A DNA stretch of 64,000 bases from CAKSEI01 sp964403505. GTDB lineage: Bacteria; Bacillota; Clostridia; Oscillospirales; CAG-272. The notes under the pieces are model-generated. The model saw only the letters and a list, made by a program, of their open reading frames with translations, was not told the DNA's origin and made no database searches. Shown piece by piece: positions 6,457 to 15,186 of this stretch. Location: NCBI GenBank assembly GCA_964403505.1, contig CAYOFP010000001.1:128636-192635 (forward strand), written 5' to 3'. Position numbers and translations under genes: made by a program. Positions within the stretch are counted from its first letter, which is position 1, and every line of letters begins with the position of its first letter.

Positions 6457-9156
6457 TTACGGCAGCAGCCATACATAATCCTGCGGTGCCTGATCGCCTT
6501 TTCCAAGCCAAGCAGGAGGCACATGCCTGCCGATCCAGGAAGCGCCGGAGGGGGTGACGATCCGTATCTTCATCGGACCTAACTTCTGCCCAAGCAGGAT
6601 ATCCTTGAGAGCAAGGCGGATGGTGAGATAGCTTCCCTCCACCTCATGAGCCTCGACCTTCCAGCGATTTAACTCCGCCTCAAATTTCTCACCGAACACC
6701 TGATAATACATCCGAACGTCATCGGACACCGTTACCTCTCCGAACGAGCTGATAGTCATATTGGGGTCCGGCCAGAGCAACCGGAATTCCGTAGAGAAGC
6801 TGAAATGACCTTTGCGTGCATCTTTTACTTCCATGACCAGTTCCTCGCCGTCAATGGCGGCGCGAAAAGCCGAGCCCGGGCAATCAAACGCCGCCCACTG
6901 CGCCGTTTCCACCGGTCCGTGTACCAGGGAATACCTGACAGAGTCCTCTTCCACTCCTAAATAATACTCAAGCGGAGGTAAGCCTTGCGTGATACGCTCC
7001 TCTACCTCGGCAAATTCTGTTTCCAATAAATGCTCTAACTGACCGATACGGTGTAAGAGCTTTTCAGGGAAATACTTAAATCCCTCTCCCTCGCTATGAT
7101 AGCCAAGTCGGTTATCCTGCTGACACAAAAGAAGAAGCGCACGGCTGTTTTTCATCTCATCAAAAACCAACTGCCGCATCTGCGTAAGCCGTGCCATAGG
7201 ATCACCCTCGCACCGACCGAGCAGATCCCGGAGACGGTAAAACTCCAGAATGTTGACGCCGCTGCGGAATTGAATATCCAGCGCCTGAGCCACCCACGAC
7301 TGCTCATCCTGAGGATAATAGCCGGAGGGAGGAGGCAGTTTCCTCAAGCCCTCCCGCCAATGCTCACACATGCCGTGACAAAGAGTAAGGGTCTCCTCCA
7401 TGGTATGGCCGTTTAACATACACTCCCCGATCCGGTCGCCGTTGACCGGGTCGATGGTCTGCCAGCTCCGAGGCAGTGAAAAATTCTTAGGAAGGAGCTG
7501 TAGCTCCCATACCGGACCGTCGTGCATAGGACCGTAGTAGCTGAACATGATGTTCACAGGGTACTGGGTATACCCCTCCTCAAAGTCGTTCCACGCCTGC
7601 GCGGCGAGGGAAGCCTGTTCCTCTCCCCAGTAAATTCCTGCTAAATACTGTAAGAAGGCTTTCTTATCGGTAAATCCCCCTTCAAAGGCGAGTTCCCCTG
7701 CCGCCTTGCTCATAAGCGAAGGATAGTTCCCGAAGTACCAGCACTGCATGACTCCCTCAACACCATAGGAGCGCATAGCTTTATACTTCTCCCACAAAAT
7801 GCCCGGCGTCGGAACGTAAGGGACGGACGCCACCTCGTGGGAGCAACAGATCTGCGTCTTTGCAAACAGATGCTTGTGAGAGGCTACCGCCTGCTCCGCC
7901 GTCGCCCGGAAAAGCTGGGACGGTCCGATATAACTCAGCCAGTAATCTACCGCTAACCGGGTTTTCCCCAGCTGCTCCACGTAACCCATCTCCTCAAAGT
8001 TCTGCATGAGCATCACGTCGTCAGGGGCGCTTTTTACATAGTCCTGCACTGCCTCATAGCTCCACGTCCGATGTCCGTAGGTCCAGCTGACAAATTCCGC
8101 CTTAGTACCGCTGGCACGCACTCCTGCCTGGAGCGCCTCCACCGTCTGGGACAGGACCTCGCCTATCTTCTTATCCTTACAGTTCGGGCAGTTTATGACC
8201 ATGGAGGAACCTGAGCCGCATGCCGTCACCCGTTCTCCCATCGTGATGATGATTAAGCCGCCGAGGTCGGGGCAGAGGGTAAAGAGGGTACGGGTCGCCT
8301 CCTCACAGTATGCCTTACCCATCGCCGTATTGGTACAGAAGGTATGACGGCCGTTCCACGCTCTCGAGCCCCGAACCTCGGGATATTTTGCAATGAGCTC
8401 CGGGTCATCCAACGCCATAGGTTCGATGACGAAGATATATGGCTTGATGCCGTAGCGTCGGCACTTTGCCACCGTAGCATTAAGTTTTTCCATCCGCCGT
8501 TTGTAATCATGACCGTACTCCGGGATGATTTTTGACGGGAGCAGATCACGGAATCTGGTATAGATCCAGACGCCGTTCGTTCCGTCGTGCGCCAGCCGAT
8601 TGAGGTATTCGTCGGGATAGTAGTCCACATCGTCCGCTAACTCCTCACCGTTCTTAGGCGGACGGTTGATCGGACTGAAAAAGCACCGACTGATGCGGGA
8701 GCGGATATAGGGATGCCGCCGTGTCTCTCCCAAAGGCAGGAAAGGACCGGAGCGGCGGAGCATCTCATCCTCCAGCCAGATCAGTCCCCGGCGTATTCCC
8801 TCGGTATCACCCGCCAGAATTGAGCAGCCCTCTCGGGTGACCGAAACGATAAATTCCTCAAAGCAATCGGTATCAGTCAAAAGAGTTCGGACAGGATAGC
8901 CCTCTGTGCTATTTTCGGATATCCGATGTATACTGAGAAAAAGCCGGAAGTCCTCATAGGCCGTCTCCAAAAGTCCCTCGCTGTCGGGAAATTCCGGAAG
9001 CAGACAGCAGTTTGCAAGGCGCACCTCTCCCTCCCGGACGAGACGCCTGTCCCACACCGGAGGAGGAGCGGTATGCACCGGCGCCTTCAAATGTTCAATA
9101 AAATCTAAAGGCGGCTGGTTTTCAAAAAATGGGTCGATAGTAATATTCTTTTTCAT
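6457..9156 (-). CDS. Glycoside-hydrolase-like protein, GH20/GH67-like architecture
   Basis: An 899-residue protein without signal peptide, so probably cytoplasmic. Residues about 60-150 resemble the small alpha/beta domain that precedes the barrel in GH20/GH67-type enzymes (EEFIVSVTREGCSILAGDTE, then IRRGLIWLEDEML). Residues about 150-560 look like a TIM barrel: PYIRSRISRCFFSPI, DGTNGVWIYTRFRDLLP, YGIKPYIFVIEP, and GLIIITMGERVTACG, whose Glu is a candidate acid. A NCPNCKDKK motif in the barrel could bind metal. The C-terminal third is helical then beta-rich. Substrate unknown and I am not certain of the family. ATG 9156 has an AGAAAGG site. By eye it is more GC-rich than its neighbours and abuts the tandem repeat on its 3' side, which fits acquisition by transfer. 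Confidence 0.6.
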   Translation of the reverse strand: MKKNITIDPFFENQPPLDFIEHLKAPVHTAPPPVWDRRLVREGEVRLANCCLLPEFPDSEGLLETAYEDFRLFLSIHRISENSTEGYPVRTLLTDTDCFEEFIVSVTREGCSILAGDTEGIRRGLIWLEDEMLRRSGPFLPLGETRRHPYIRSRISRCFFSPINRPPKNGEELADDVDYYPDEYLNRLAHDGTNGVWIYTRFRDLLPSKIIPEYGHDYKRRMEKLNATVAKCRRYGIKPYIFVIEPMALDDPELIAKYPEVRGSRAWNGRHTFCTNTAMGKAYCEEATRTLFTLCPDLGGLIIITMGERVTACGSGSSMVINCPNCKDKKIGEVLSQTVEALQAGVRASGTKAEFVSWTYGHRTWSYEAVQDYVKSAPDDVMLMQNFEEMGYVEQLGKTRLAVDYWLSYIGPSQLFRATAEQAVASHKHLFAKTQICCSHEVASVPYVPTPGILWEKYKAMRSYGVEGVMQCWYFGNYPSLMSKAAGELAFEGGFTDKKAFLQYLAGIYWGEEQASLAAQAWNDFEEGYTQYPVNIMFSYYGPMHDGPVWELQLLPKNFSLPRSWQTIDPVNGDRIGECMLNGHTMEETLTLCHGMCEHWREGLRKLPPPSGYYPQDEQSWVAQALDIQFRSGVNILEFYRLRDLLGRCEGDPMARLTQMRQLVFDEMKNSRALLLLCQQDNRLGYHSEGEGFKYFPEKLLHRIGQLEHLLETEFAEVEERITQGLPPLEYYLGVEEDSVRYSLVHGPVETAQWAAFDCPGSAFRAAIDGEELVMEVKDARKGHFSFSTEFRLLWPDPNMTISSFGEVTVSDDVRMYYQVFGEKFEAELNRWKVEAHEVEGSYLTIRLALKDILLGQKLGPMKIRIVTPSGASWIGRHVPPAWLGKGDQAPQDYVWLLP

Positions 9157-9255
9157 AACGTTTCACGCCTTTCTGGCGGAGTAACCGCCTCCGGTTGATC
9201 GTGTACAATGTTTTTCTAAGATCAAGACCTCATTAAAAGATCCTGACAAAGCGAA

Positions 9256-9306
9256 AGTAGGACTTTAAGCCACGGGACACTGCTCGTGTAAACTTATAGT
9301 CCTACT
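9256..9306. other. Long structured hairpin between DUF4330-type operon and GH-like gene
   Basis: AGTAGGACT (9256-9264) pairs perfectly with AGTCCTACT (9298-9306). Inside, TAAG/CTTA and CACG/CGTG can pair further around a 10-nt loop. No clear U-run follows on the minus strand (ACTTTCGCTTTG), so it may be a weak terminator of the rimM-to-DUF4330 operon or a leader element of the GH-like gene. A small second hairpin GGCGG/CCGCC lies at 9175-9189 next to that gene's ribosome site. Confidence 0.45.
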
Positions 9307-9343
9307 CATATACATATCCCGCACAGATAAAGTTTTTTGCAAT

Positions 9344-9865
9344 TTATTCAACTATTTCTATTGATAGGATCGTCACCGTCATCCTGCGGTTAATCGAATT
9401 AATGTCAATTCTTTCACCCGGAGCGAGCCTGTCGGTATTATTGACCAAAAAGCCTTTTTCCGGGTCTACAGTACCCCTTACCTTCAGATATCCCGTCACA
9501 TTACAGCGGTATTCAAGCTCACTGTATGTGGGAACACCGTCTTCGTTTGCCCTGTACATACCGTAAGGCTCATATATGAATTCCGAGACATTGTATAATT
9601 CGCCCAGTTCGCATTTATGCTTTTTGGAATAAAACTTATCTCCCTCTACCATCGAGTTTTGGGTTATTTCTTTCCTTACATTCTCCAAATAGAATGTAAC
9701 GATCGCCTCATCGGTTGCAGCTATCAACGCTTCTTCACCTCCGAGAATTATGCCGAGCTTTGACGGCAGAGAATACCGCACCGCAACTCCTACGATACAG
9801 GATACTACAACGAGTATGATAATAACGTCAAGTATATTGAATCTGAATTTCTTCTTCTCACTCAT
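9344..9865 (-). CDS. DUF4330-like membrane-anchored protein
   Basis: 173 residues. A basic start (MSEKKKFRFN) is followed by one membrane helix (ILDVIIILVVVSCIVGVAV, about 11-30), then an extracytoplasmic domain of about 140 residues ending in a beta-rich segment. The pattern FN(I/V)(L/V)DVIIIL is shared with the gene immediately upstream, and both fit the DUF4330 description (established family of unknown function, one N-terminal helix). The two genes overlap by 8 bp and are clearly paralogous. ATG 9865 has a GGGGGTAAGC leader. Position after murJ and an O-antigen-ligase-like gene hints at an envelope role; this is inference only. Confidence 0.7.
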   Translation of the reverse strand: MSEKKKFRFNILDVIIILVVVSCIVGVAVRYSLPSKLGIILGGEEALIAATDEAIVTFYLENVRKEITQNSMVEGDKFYSKKHKCELGELYNVSEFIYEPYGMYRANEDGVPTYSELEYRCNVTGYLKVRGTVDPEKGFLVNNTDRLAPGERIDINSINRRMTVTILSIEIVE

Positions 9866-10439
9866 TTGTGCTTACCCCCGTTTCCGGCTCATTGGCTTTT
9901 ACGTCTGCCACATACGTCAGTTCTTTTGCTTTTTTAACAAAATCTGCCTTATCCTGCTCACTGTTCACTTCTGCAAGTGCAATACAATAACCGTAGCCCG
10001 AGATACTCGGCGAGCTTACATAGAGATCCTGACCTACCTGAACAGAGTAATAATCATCGATACTGTATTCATATGTCTTTTTCTCGACGGTTGCGCTGAG
10101 TATTATAATGACGGAACGCAAATACGGCTGATTTGCGGCAAGCACACGACCGTCAGCGGTCTGTACGAGATTCTCTTTGTCTCCGACGATGCAGTCAACG
10201 CCGACACCCATCTTATGATCCTTTTCCGCGTCAAAGAATGTCTCGCCCGGTACCATATTATACGCAACTAAAGGATTTATCTCCGCACACTCAACGGCAT
10301 AGTATATTTCTACCATATCCCCGCCGTTTTTGCCGAAATAGAATACCTGTGCCAAAACGGCTATGGCCGCAACCACAATAAGAATTATGATAACGTCCAC
10401 AAAATTAAATCTGTGTTTTTCTTTTTTTACTGTATCCAT
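9858..10439 (-). CDS. DUF4330-like membrane-anchored protein
   Basis: 193 residues from ATG 10439 (MDTVKKEKHRFN). One N-terminal membrane helix (FVDVIIILIVVAAIAVLAQV) precedes an outside domain of roughly 155 residues. An earlier in-frame start would add 16 basic residues overlapping the upstream gene and is less likely. It is the paralogue of the following gene and overlaps it by 8 bp. The gap to the O-antigen-ligase-like gene upstream is 10 bp, so translation is probably coupled. Function unknown. Confidence 0.7.
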   Translation of the reverse strand: MDTVKKEKHRFNFVDVIIILIVVAAIAVLAQVFYFGKNGGDMVEIYYAVECAEINPLVAYNMVPGETFFDAEKDHKMGVGVDCIVGDKENLVQTADGRVLAANQPYLRSVIIILSATVEKKTYEYSIDDYYSVQVGQDLYVSSPSISGYGYCIALAEVNSEQDKADFVKKAKELTYVADVKANEPETGVSTNE

Positions 10440-10449
10440 TTTTACCTCG

Positions 10450-12345
10450 TTATATTTCCGTTTCCAATTCGCACCGTGAATCCTCACATGAAAAATTCTG
10501 TATCGCTACCGTAAGCCCTATCACGATCCAGAACATCAGATACACACGGTAGTTATACCATATATAATCTGTCAGTCCCTGCAAAAGCACTCCCATGATA
10601 CCGCAGAAGCCTGCAAGCGAAAGGTACTTTCCGCTTTTCATTTTGCCGTCCATGCTCTTTTTGAAGAAAGTGAACGAACATTGAATCAGTATGACTATCA
10701 CCGCTAAGAATACGAGCAGTCCCGGCAGTCCGAGCTCGATCCACGTCTGCAGGAACAGATTATGCGCATGGGGTGCTTTTTCTATTCCCGACAGGGAGTA
10801 TTTTATATACACCTTTGAAAATGCTTCTGATCCGACACCTATCCCGGACAGACCGAAATTCTTCGCCATCCTGACCGCTGCATTCCATATATAGACACGG
10901 TAGGATGTAGATGAGTCTCCCATATTTCCGATACTTGTTATCCGATTGATAATATTCGACGGGAGAACAAGAGGAGCGAAAGGAACTGATGCAATTCCTA
11001 AAAACGCAAGTACGAGCGACTTGCTTGTCGACACAAGCAGGAAGAGCGCCATCTCAAATATGAATCCAAGCCATGCGCCTCTGCTCCATGTATAAACAAG
11101 GCACAGACAACATACGGCATAAACGAACAGTCCTGCAAACCTGCCTGTATTTTTCTTTGACACTATTATCATGGCAAGTGCAAACGGCGTGACCATCAGC
11201 AGGTATTCTCCGAGGACATTCGGATTACCGAAGGTCGATATGACACGCCCGGCGATATCGCCGAACATATCCTCATCCTGCCAGATCGTTATGGCAGTTC
11301 CGAAGAAATTCTCAAATATTCCGTACAGAGCAACGATAGCTGCACTCGAAAGCAATGCATATAACGACCGCTTCATCCACATCTCACTGCGGATCAGGTT
11401 GGCAACGAGAAAATATCCCATCATAAAGCAGCAATATACAAGAGCCGGCTTTAAGCTCTCTGTGCCGCCCACCGAAACGATACCGCCGAGAGCCATAAAC
11501 ACCATAAAGACCAACACCGCACCGTCAATGAGTGAAAAACGAAATGTACGCTTCCCCCTCGAAAACTTCAGCACATAGCATAGGAATGTATAAGACACCA
11601 TTGCCACGAGCACCATCGTCGGGAAGAAGGAAAGTGCAAAGATCGTACTGACCACCCCAAACTCAGGTATGATAAGGATGGCATATAGTATAATTATCCC
11701 GATAAATGCACCGATCAGAAAATAGGACGGCACAACATATGTGGCAAGTCCGAGCACAAGGCCGATAACCGCCGCAAGCAGTTTGCTGCCCTTTACCCGA
11801 TCGACCTCCTCAAACGCACTGCGTCTTGCACCGATAATGCCGAATATGATAAACGACATCAGCCTGTTCTCGAGCAATTCCTCTGCCATGACACCGCCGG
11901 ATGCGAGCGCACACAGTCCGCAAGCAAATATGAGCGCACAGCAGAAGATAGGAATACTCGGCAAAACGAACACATCCTCGAGGCTCGCCTTAAAGATTGC
12001 CATAGCGGCCCCGGCAAAGCCGAAGCAGGCAAACAGCACGCCGTAAAATCTCATCGATAATCCCGCAAGCCTGCGGAAAAACGACTCGCCGGCATACACG
12101 AGCATACTTTGCTCGGTTTTTCGGGCAAGCGTATGCTTAAGTTTTTTGGAGAAGCTCAGTTTTTCTGCAACAGCTGAAAAAAGTCCGCTGTGAAGCTTCC
12201 CGTTTTCCGCATCGTAAGCAGTCAGCGCTCCGCCGATCGCACCGCTCTGTCCCTTTTTGTAAACACAATCGGCTAAACGGTTTAATCCCCGTGCGATCGC
12301 ACTGCCGCGCAACAGAGCAACGATTTTGTTATTTTTCTTGTCCAA
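10450..12345 (-). CDS. O-antigen ligase/polymerase-like membrane protein
   Basis: 631 residues, with a hydrophilic N-terminal stretch of about 95 residues followed by about 12 membrane segments. The motifs VYTWSRGAWLGFIFEMALF and HAHNLFLQTWIELGLPGLLV are typical of the Wzy/WaaL-type O-antigen ligase family, which links or polymerises undecaprenyl-linked glycans outside the membrane. The start appears to be TTG 12345 (TTG GAC AAG AAA) just after the murJ stop, with an AGGGGGTC ribosome site; no suitable ATG is close. The two DUF4330-type genes follow directly. Placement next to the lipid II flippase murJ supports a role in envelope glycan assembly, but the actual glycan is unknown. Confidence 0.8.
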   Translation of the reverse strand: MDKKNNKIVALLRGSAIARGLNRLADCVYKKGQSGAIGGALTAYDAENGKLHSGLFSAVAEKLSFSKKLKHTLARKTEQSMLVYAGESFFRRLAGLSMRFYGVLFACFGFAGAAMAIFKASLEDVFVLPSIPIFCCALIFACGLCALASGGVMAEELLENRLMSFIIFGIIGARRSAFEEVDRVKGSKLLAAVIGLVLGLATYVVPSYFLIGAFIGIIILYAILIIPEFGVVSTIFALSFFPTMVLVAMVSYTFLCYVLKFSRGKRTFRFSLIDGAVLVFMVFMALGGIVSVGGTESLKPALVYCCFMMGYFLVANLIRSEMWMKRSLYALLSSAAIVALYGIFENFFGTAITIWQDEDMFGDIAGRVISTFGNPNVLGEYLLMVTPFALAMIIVSKKNTGRFAGLFVYAVCCLCLVYTWSRGAWLGFIFEMALFLLVSTSKSLVLAFLGIASVPFAPLVLPSNIINRITSIGNMGDSSTSYRVYIWNAAVRMAKNFGLSGIGVGSEAFSKVYIKYSLSGIEKAPHAHNLFLQTWIELGLPGLLVFLAVIVILIQCSFTFFKKSMDGKMKSGKYLSLAGFCGIMGVLLQGLTDYIWYNYRVYLMFWIVIGLTVAIQNFSCEDSRCELETEI

Positions 12346-12348
12346 AGA

Positions 12349-13872
12349 TTATTTCGACCCCCTTATTTCAAATCTCACACGCAGAATTGCGGCAAATACG
12401 ATGTACATCACCGCTCCGCAAACGAATGTGAGCGCACAAACGCCTATATTTTTATATATTCCCGCAGAGTACGGGTCGGTCCGCAGCATTTTATGGATGA
12501 GCATCATTACAGCATACATCACAAAGCCGCAAACTGCTTCTTTTATTATATTGATAATAAAATCGCGTGTAAAAATCCCCTTTATCCGGAATGCTGCAGA
12601 AACGCAAAGTACCACTGCGGCACATATCTGTCCGAGCGCGGCAGCACCTGCAACAAAATCAAGCCCCGCTCCAAACATACGTACCCCGACAGCACAGGTC
12701 ACGGTCATGGCTGCAACACCGCATATCGATGCGAGCATGGGGAAAAACGTCTTTTTCTTTGAATAAAAGACACGGCTGAATATCTCTATCGCACCGTAAA
12801 ACGGCATTGCAAAAGCGATGATACGCAAAGCAGACGCCGTATCTGCAGTATTCTGCGCAGTGAATTCGCCTCGCATATAAAGGATCGCCGTTCCCTCTCC
12901 CGAAAGCACCGCAACGGCAAACATAAACGGGATAATAATAAACATCGCAGCGGAGGTACCCGTCCGCACAGTAAGGTTAAATTTTTCCTCGTCACCCTCG
13001 TCGGCAAGACGGGATAGGGTCGGGAAAACATAATTGCAAATACTGTAAACGAGGATACCGGCAATCATGATATACGTCTGATTCGCATAGTTGAATGTTG
13101 CGACGCCATTGAAATACGAGGTGAAATGCTTGCCCACAAGTATCGTCATGGGCGCCAGCCACGAGCCTATCATAATAGGCGGTACCATCTTTATTGCCGC
13201 AATTAGCTCGGGATTTCTAAGATCGAGCAAAGCCTTAAATCTAAAGCCGTCTTTTACAAGCGGTACAGCGAGTGTCAAAAACTGAATAAACCATGCCGCA
13301 ACATAAGCGGTAGCCAGTCCGTAAACACCGAAAATATTATTTAAGAAAAGAAAATATACAATAACTCCGGCGTTTGAAATAGACGATATCAGAGCAGGAA
13401 GGAAAAATCTTCCCTTTGACTGCATGACACCCACGAGTGTATACGCCATGCCGGTAAATATGATCATAGGGAAAAGGATGCGCACGATATTCACAGCAAG
13501 CGCCGTATCCTCGAGCCCCGGAGTAACGATATTGATGATCGGCTCTGCAAACAGAATTCCGATAAAGGCGAGAATACCGGTCAAAAGCGATATCGCATTA
13601 AAAAATATACATGCGAATTCATCGGATTTTTCGGTATTGCCCTTAAAGCTGTTGTAGACCGGGATAAAACAGCCTAAGATCGCCGCAGAAAACAGTATAT
13701 CAAAAAAAGTAGACGGTACGGAAAGTGCGCCGGAAAATGCCTCCGCCACGGAGTTGCCTGCGCCGTACGCTGCGGCTAGCATCATCTCGCGGACGAGACC
13801 GAGCACTTTTGAGAGCACTGTCGCTCCCATCATAAATGCGACTGTTTTGATCGGTTTAGCTGTTTTTTTCAT
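12349..13872 (-). CDS. murJ: Lipid II flippase MurJ
   Basis: 507 residues with about 14 membrane helices. The N-terminus (MGATVLSKVLGLVREMMLAA, then AYGAG) is the MurJ/MviN signature; the GNSVAEAFSGALSVPSTFFD and RVFYSKKKTFFPM segments are also typical of the MOP superfamily. MurJ moves undecaprenyl-linked peptidoglycan precursor across the membrane. ATG 13872 follows the trmD stop by one base, so it is part of the rimM-trmD-murJ operon. The gene ends 4 bp before the ligase-like gene. Some Firmicutes use the analogue Amj, but this is clearly a MurJ homologue. Confidence 0.92.
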   Translation of the reverse strand: MKKTAKPIKTVAFMMGATVLSKVLGLVREMMLAAAYGAGNSVAEAFSGALSVPSTFFDILFSAAILGCFIPVYNSFKGNTEKSDEFACIFFNAISLLTGILAFIGILFAEPIINIVTPGLEDTALAVNIVRILFPMIIFTGMAYTLVGVMQSKGRFFLPALISSISNAGVIVYFLFLNNIFGVYGLATAYVAAWFIQFLTLAVPLVKDGFRFKALLDLRNPELIAAIKMVPPIMIGSWLAPMTILVGKHFTSYFNGVATFNYANQTYIMIAGILVYSICNYVFPTLSRLADEGDEEKFNLTVRTGTSAAMFIIIPFMFAVAVLSGEGTAILYMRGEFTAQNTADTASALRIIAFAMPFYGAIEIFSRVFYSKKKTFFPMLASICGVAAMTVTCAVGVRMFGAGLDFVAGAAALGQICAAVVLCVSAAFRIKGIFTRDFIINIIKEAVCGFVMYAVMMLIHKMLRTDPYSAGIYKNIGVCALTFVCGAVMYIVFAAILRVRFEIRGSK

Positions 13873-13873
13873 A

Positions 13874-14545
13874 TCATAATAAGTCAGGACGGTTTTCCCG
13901 TGTCAGGGCAAGCGCCGCCTGTTTTCTCCACTTTTCTATTTCCTCATGATCTCCGCTGAAAAGCACATCGGGTACTTTCAGCCCCATAAACTCTCTCGGA
14001 CGGGTATATTGCGGTTCCTCGAGTATGCCGCAGTATATGCTCTCCTTTTCATAACATTCTTTTTCGGAAAGAACGCCGGGAACAAGACGCGATACTGCAT
14101 CGACGATGATGCACGCAGGAAGCTCTCCTCCCGTCAGCACATAGTCGCCGATCGAGATCTCCTCATCTACGATCAGATCGACGATGCGCCTGTCAATGCC
14201 CTCATAATGACCGCATAACAGTGCCACATTCTGCATTTTCGATAGGCGAAGAGCGTCTTTCTCAGTAAAAGGATGACCCTGCGGACTGACATAGATCAGA
14301 TATGGCTTTTCCACCTCGCGCTTAAGCGCCTCATAGCAATCATATATCGGCTGAGGCGACATGAGCATACCCGGACCACCGCCATAGGGCGTATCGTCCA
14401 CACGGCGATGCTTGTCCTGCGAATAGTCACGGATATTATGGGTGTGTATCTCTATTAACTTTTCTTCCCTCGCGCGGCCGATGATGCTTTCTCCAAGAGT
14501 AGCATCCACCATATCGGGAAAGAGAGTCAGAATATCAAATCTCAT
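13874..14545 (-). CDS. trmD: tRNA (guanine37-N1)-methyltransferase
   Basis: Methylates G37 next to the anticodon and prevents +1 frameshifting. The 223 residues contain the SPOUT trefoil-knot signatures: DILTLFPDM at the N-terminus, YGGGPGMLM, ALLCGHYEGIDRR and EEISIGDYVLTGGELPA. ATG 14545 is used, giving MRFDILTLFP as in the family; the frame opens earlier but that part lies inside rimM. It overlaps rimM by 11 bp, the classic rimM-trmD arrangement. Confidence 0.95.
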   Translation of the reverse strand: MRFDILTLFPDMVDATLGESIIGRAREEKLIEIHTHNIRDYSQDKHRRVDDTPYGGGPGMLMSPQPIYDCYEALKREVEKPYLIYVSPQGHPFTEKDALRLSKMQNVALLCGHYEGIDRRIVDLIVDEEISIGDYVLTGGELPACIIVDAVSRLVPGVLSEKECYEKESIYCGILEEPQYTRPREFMGLKVPDVLFSGDHEEIEKWRKQAALALTRENRPDLL

Positions 14546-15047
14546 CGAAAAGTCCCTCAGGCGGCATGACATAAACAGCCTCGCCGGGTACTGCCCGTGC
14601 GATAAACTCCTTTATCGCCGGCATAAGACTGATCTTACCGTCAGGCGTTTTTATTTCATAATACTGCGACGCCACTCCGTCGCTCACATCGGCGATCGTG
14701 CCGTAGACCCTTCCTGTTTCCGCATCGACTGCATTAAGGCCGATAATATCGGCGCAAAGCACCCTGTCGTCCGGCAGCTTTATCATACTGCGCTCGACAT
14801 AAAGCGTGGAATTTTTCATCTCCTGCGCCTCCTCGCGGTTTTCTATCCCCTCGAGGTGCAAAAGCACGTCGCCCTTGTATTTCGAGCATTTTGTAATACG
14901 ATATTTTATATAATTATTGCCACGGAGAATATACAGACAGTCAAAATCGGAAAAAACCGAGATATCGTCACACCAAGCCTGTGCTGTCATATCTCCGCGC
15001 ACGCCGTGCGTATTTACAATTTTTCCGGTTTCAAGATAATCTGCCAT
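14535..15047 (-). CDS. rimM: Ribosome maturation factor RimM
   Basis: Assists assembly of the 30S head near uS19. The 170 residues begin with the RimM signature LETGKIVNTHGVRGDMTAQA and carry the two beta-barrel domains (N-terminal about 1-85, PRC-like C-terminal about 95-165). ATG 15047 has GAGGATATAA upstream and a consensus promoter at 15069-15097, so rimM heads the operon rimM-trmD-murJ-ligase-DUF4330-DUF4330. rpsP and ffh, often upstream in other genomes, are absent here. Confidence 0.93.
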   Translation of the reverse strand: MADYLETGKIVNTHGVRGDMTAQAWCDDISVFSDFDCLYILRGNNYIKYRITKCSKYKGDVLLHLEGIENREEAQEMKNSTLYVERSMIKLPDDRVLCADIIGLNAVDAETGRVYGTIADVSDGVASQYYEIKTPDGKISLMPAIKEFIARAVPGEAVYVMPPEGLFDEI

Positions 15048-15068
15048 TTATATCCTCATTGACAATAC

Positions 15069-15097
15069 ATTATAACATAAATCACTCAGATTTGCAA
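15069..15097 (-). promoter_or_regulatory. SigA-type promoter of the rimM operon
   Basis: Minus strand TTGCAA (15097-15092), 17-nt spacer, TATAAT (15074-15069), about 22 bp before the rimM start. Confidence 0.7.
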
Positions 15098-15136
15098 TAT
15101 AAAGCAAAAAACTCATCATCTGATATACCGGAATGC

Positions 15137-15178
15137 GAAATGCACCTCAAAAACCAAACACTTTTTGAGGTGCATTTC
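15137..15178. terminator. tyrS terminator, 17-bp perfect stem
   Basis: GAAATGCACCTCAAAAA (15137-15153) pairs with its exact inverse at 15162-15178 around an 8-nt loop, nine bases past the tyrS stop. Confidence 0.75.
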
Positions 15179-15186
15179 AGTTATTA

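Noticed and set aside
6016..6557. Several overlapping frames in the tandem repeat and across the N run
   Set aside because: They repeat the same words with the repeat unit and run through unknown bases; no frame has a ribosome site.
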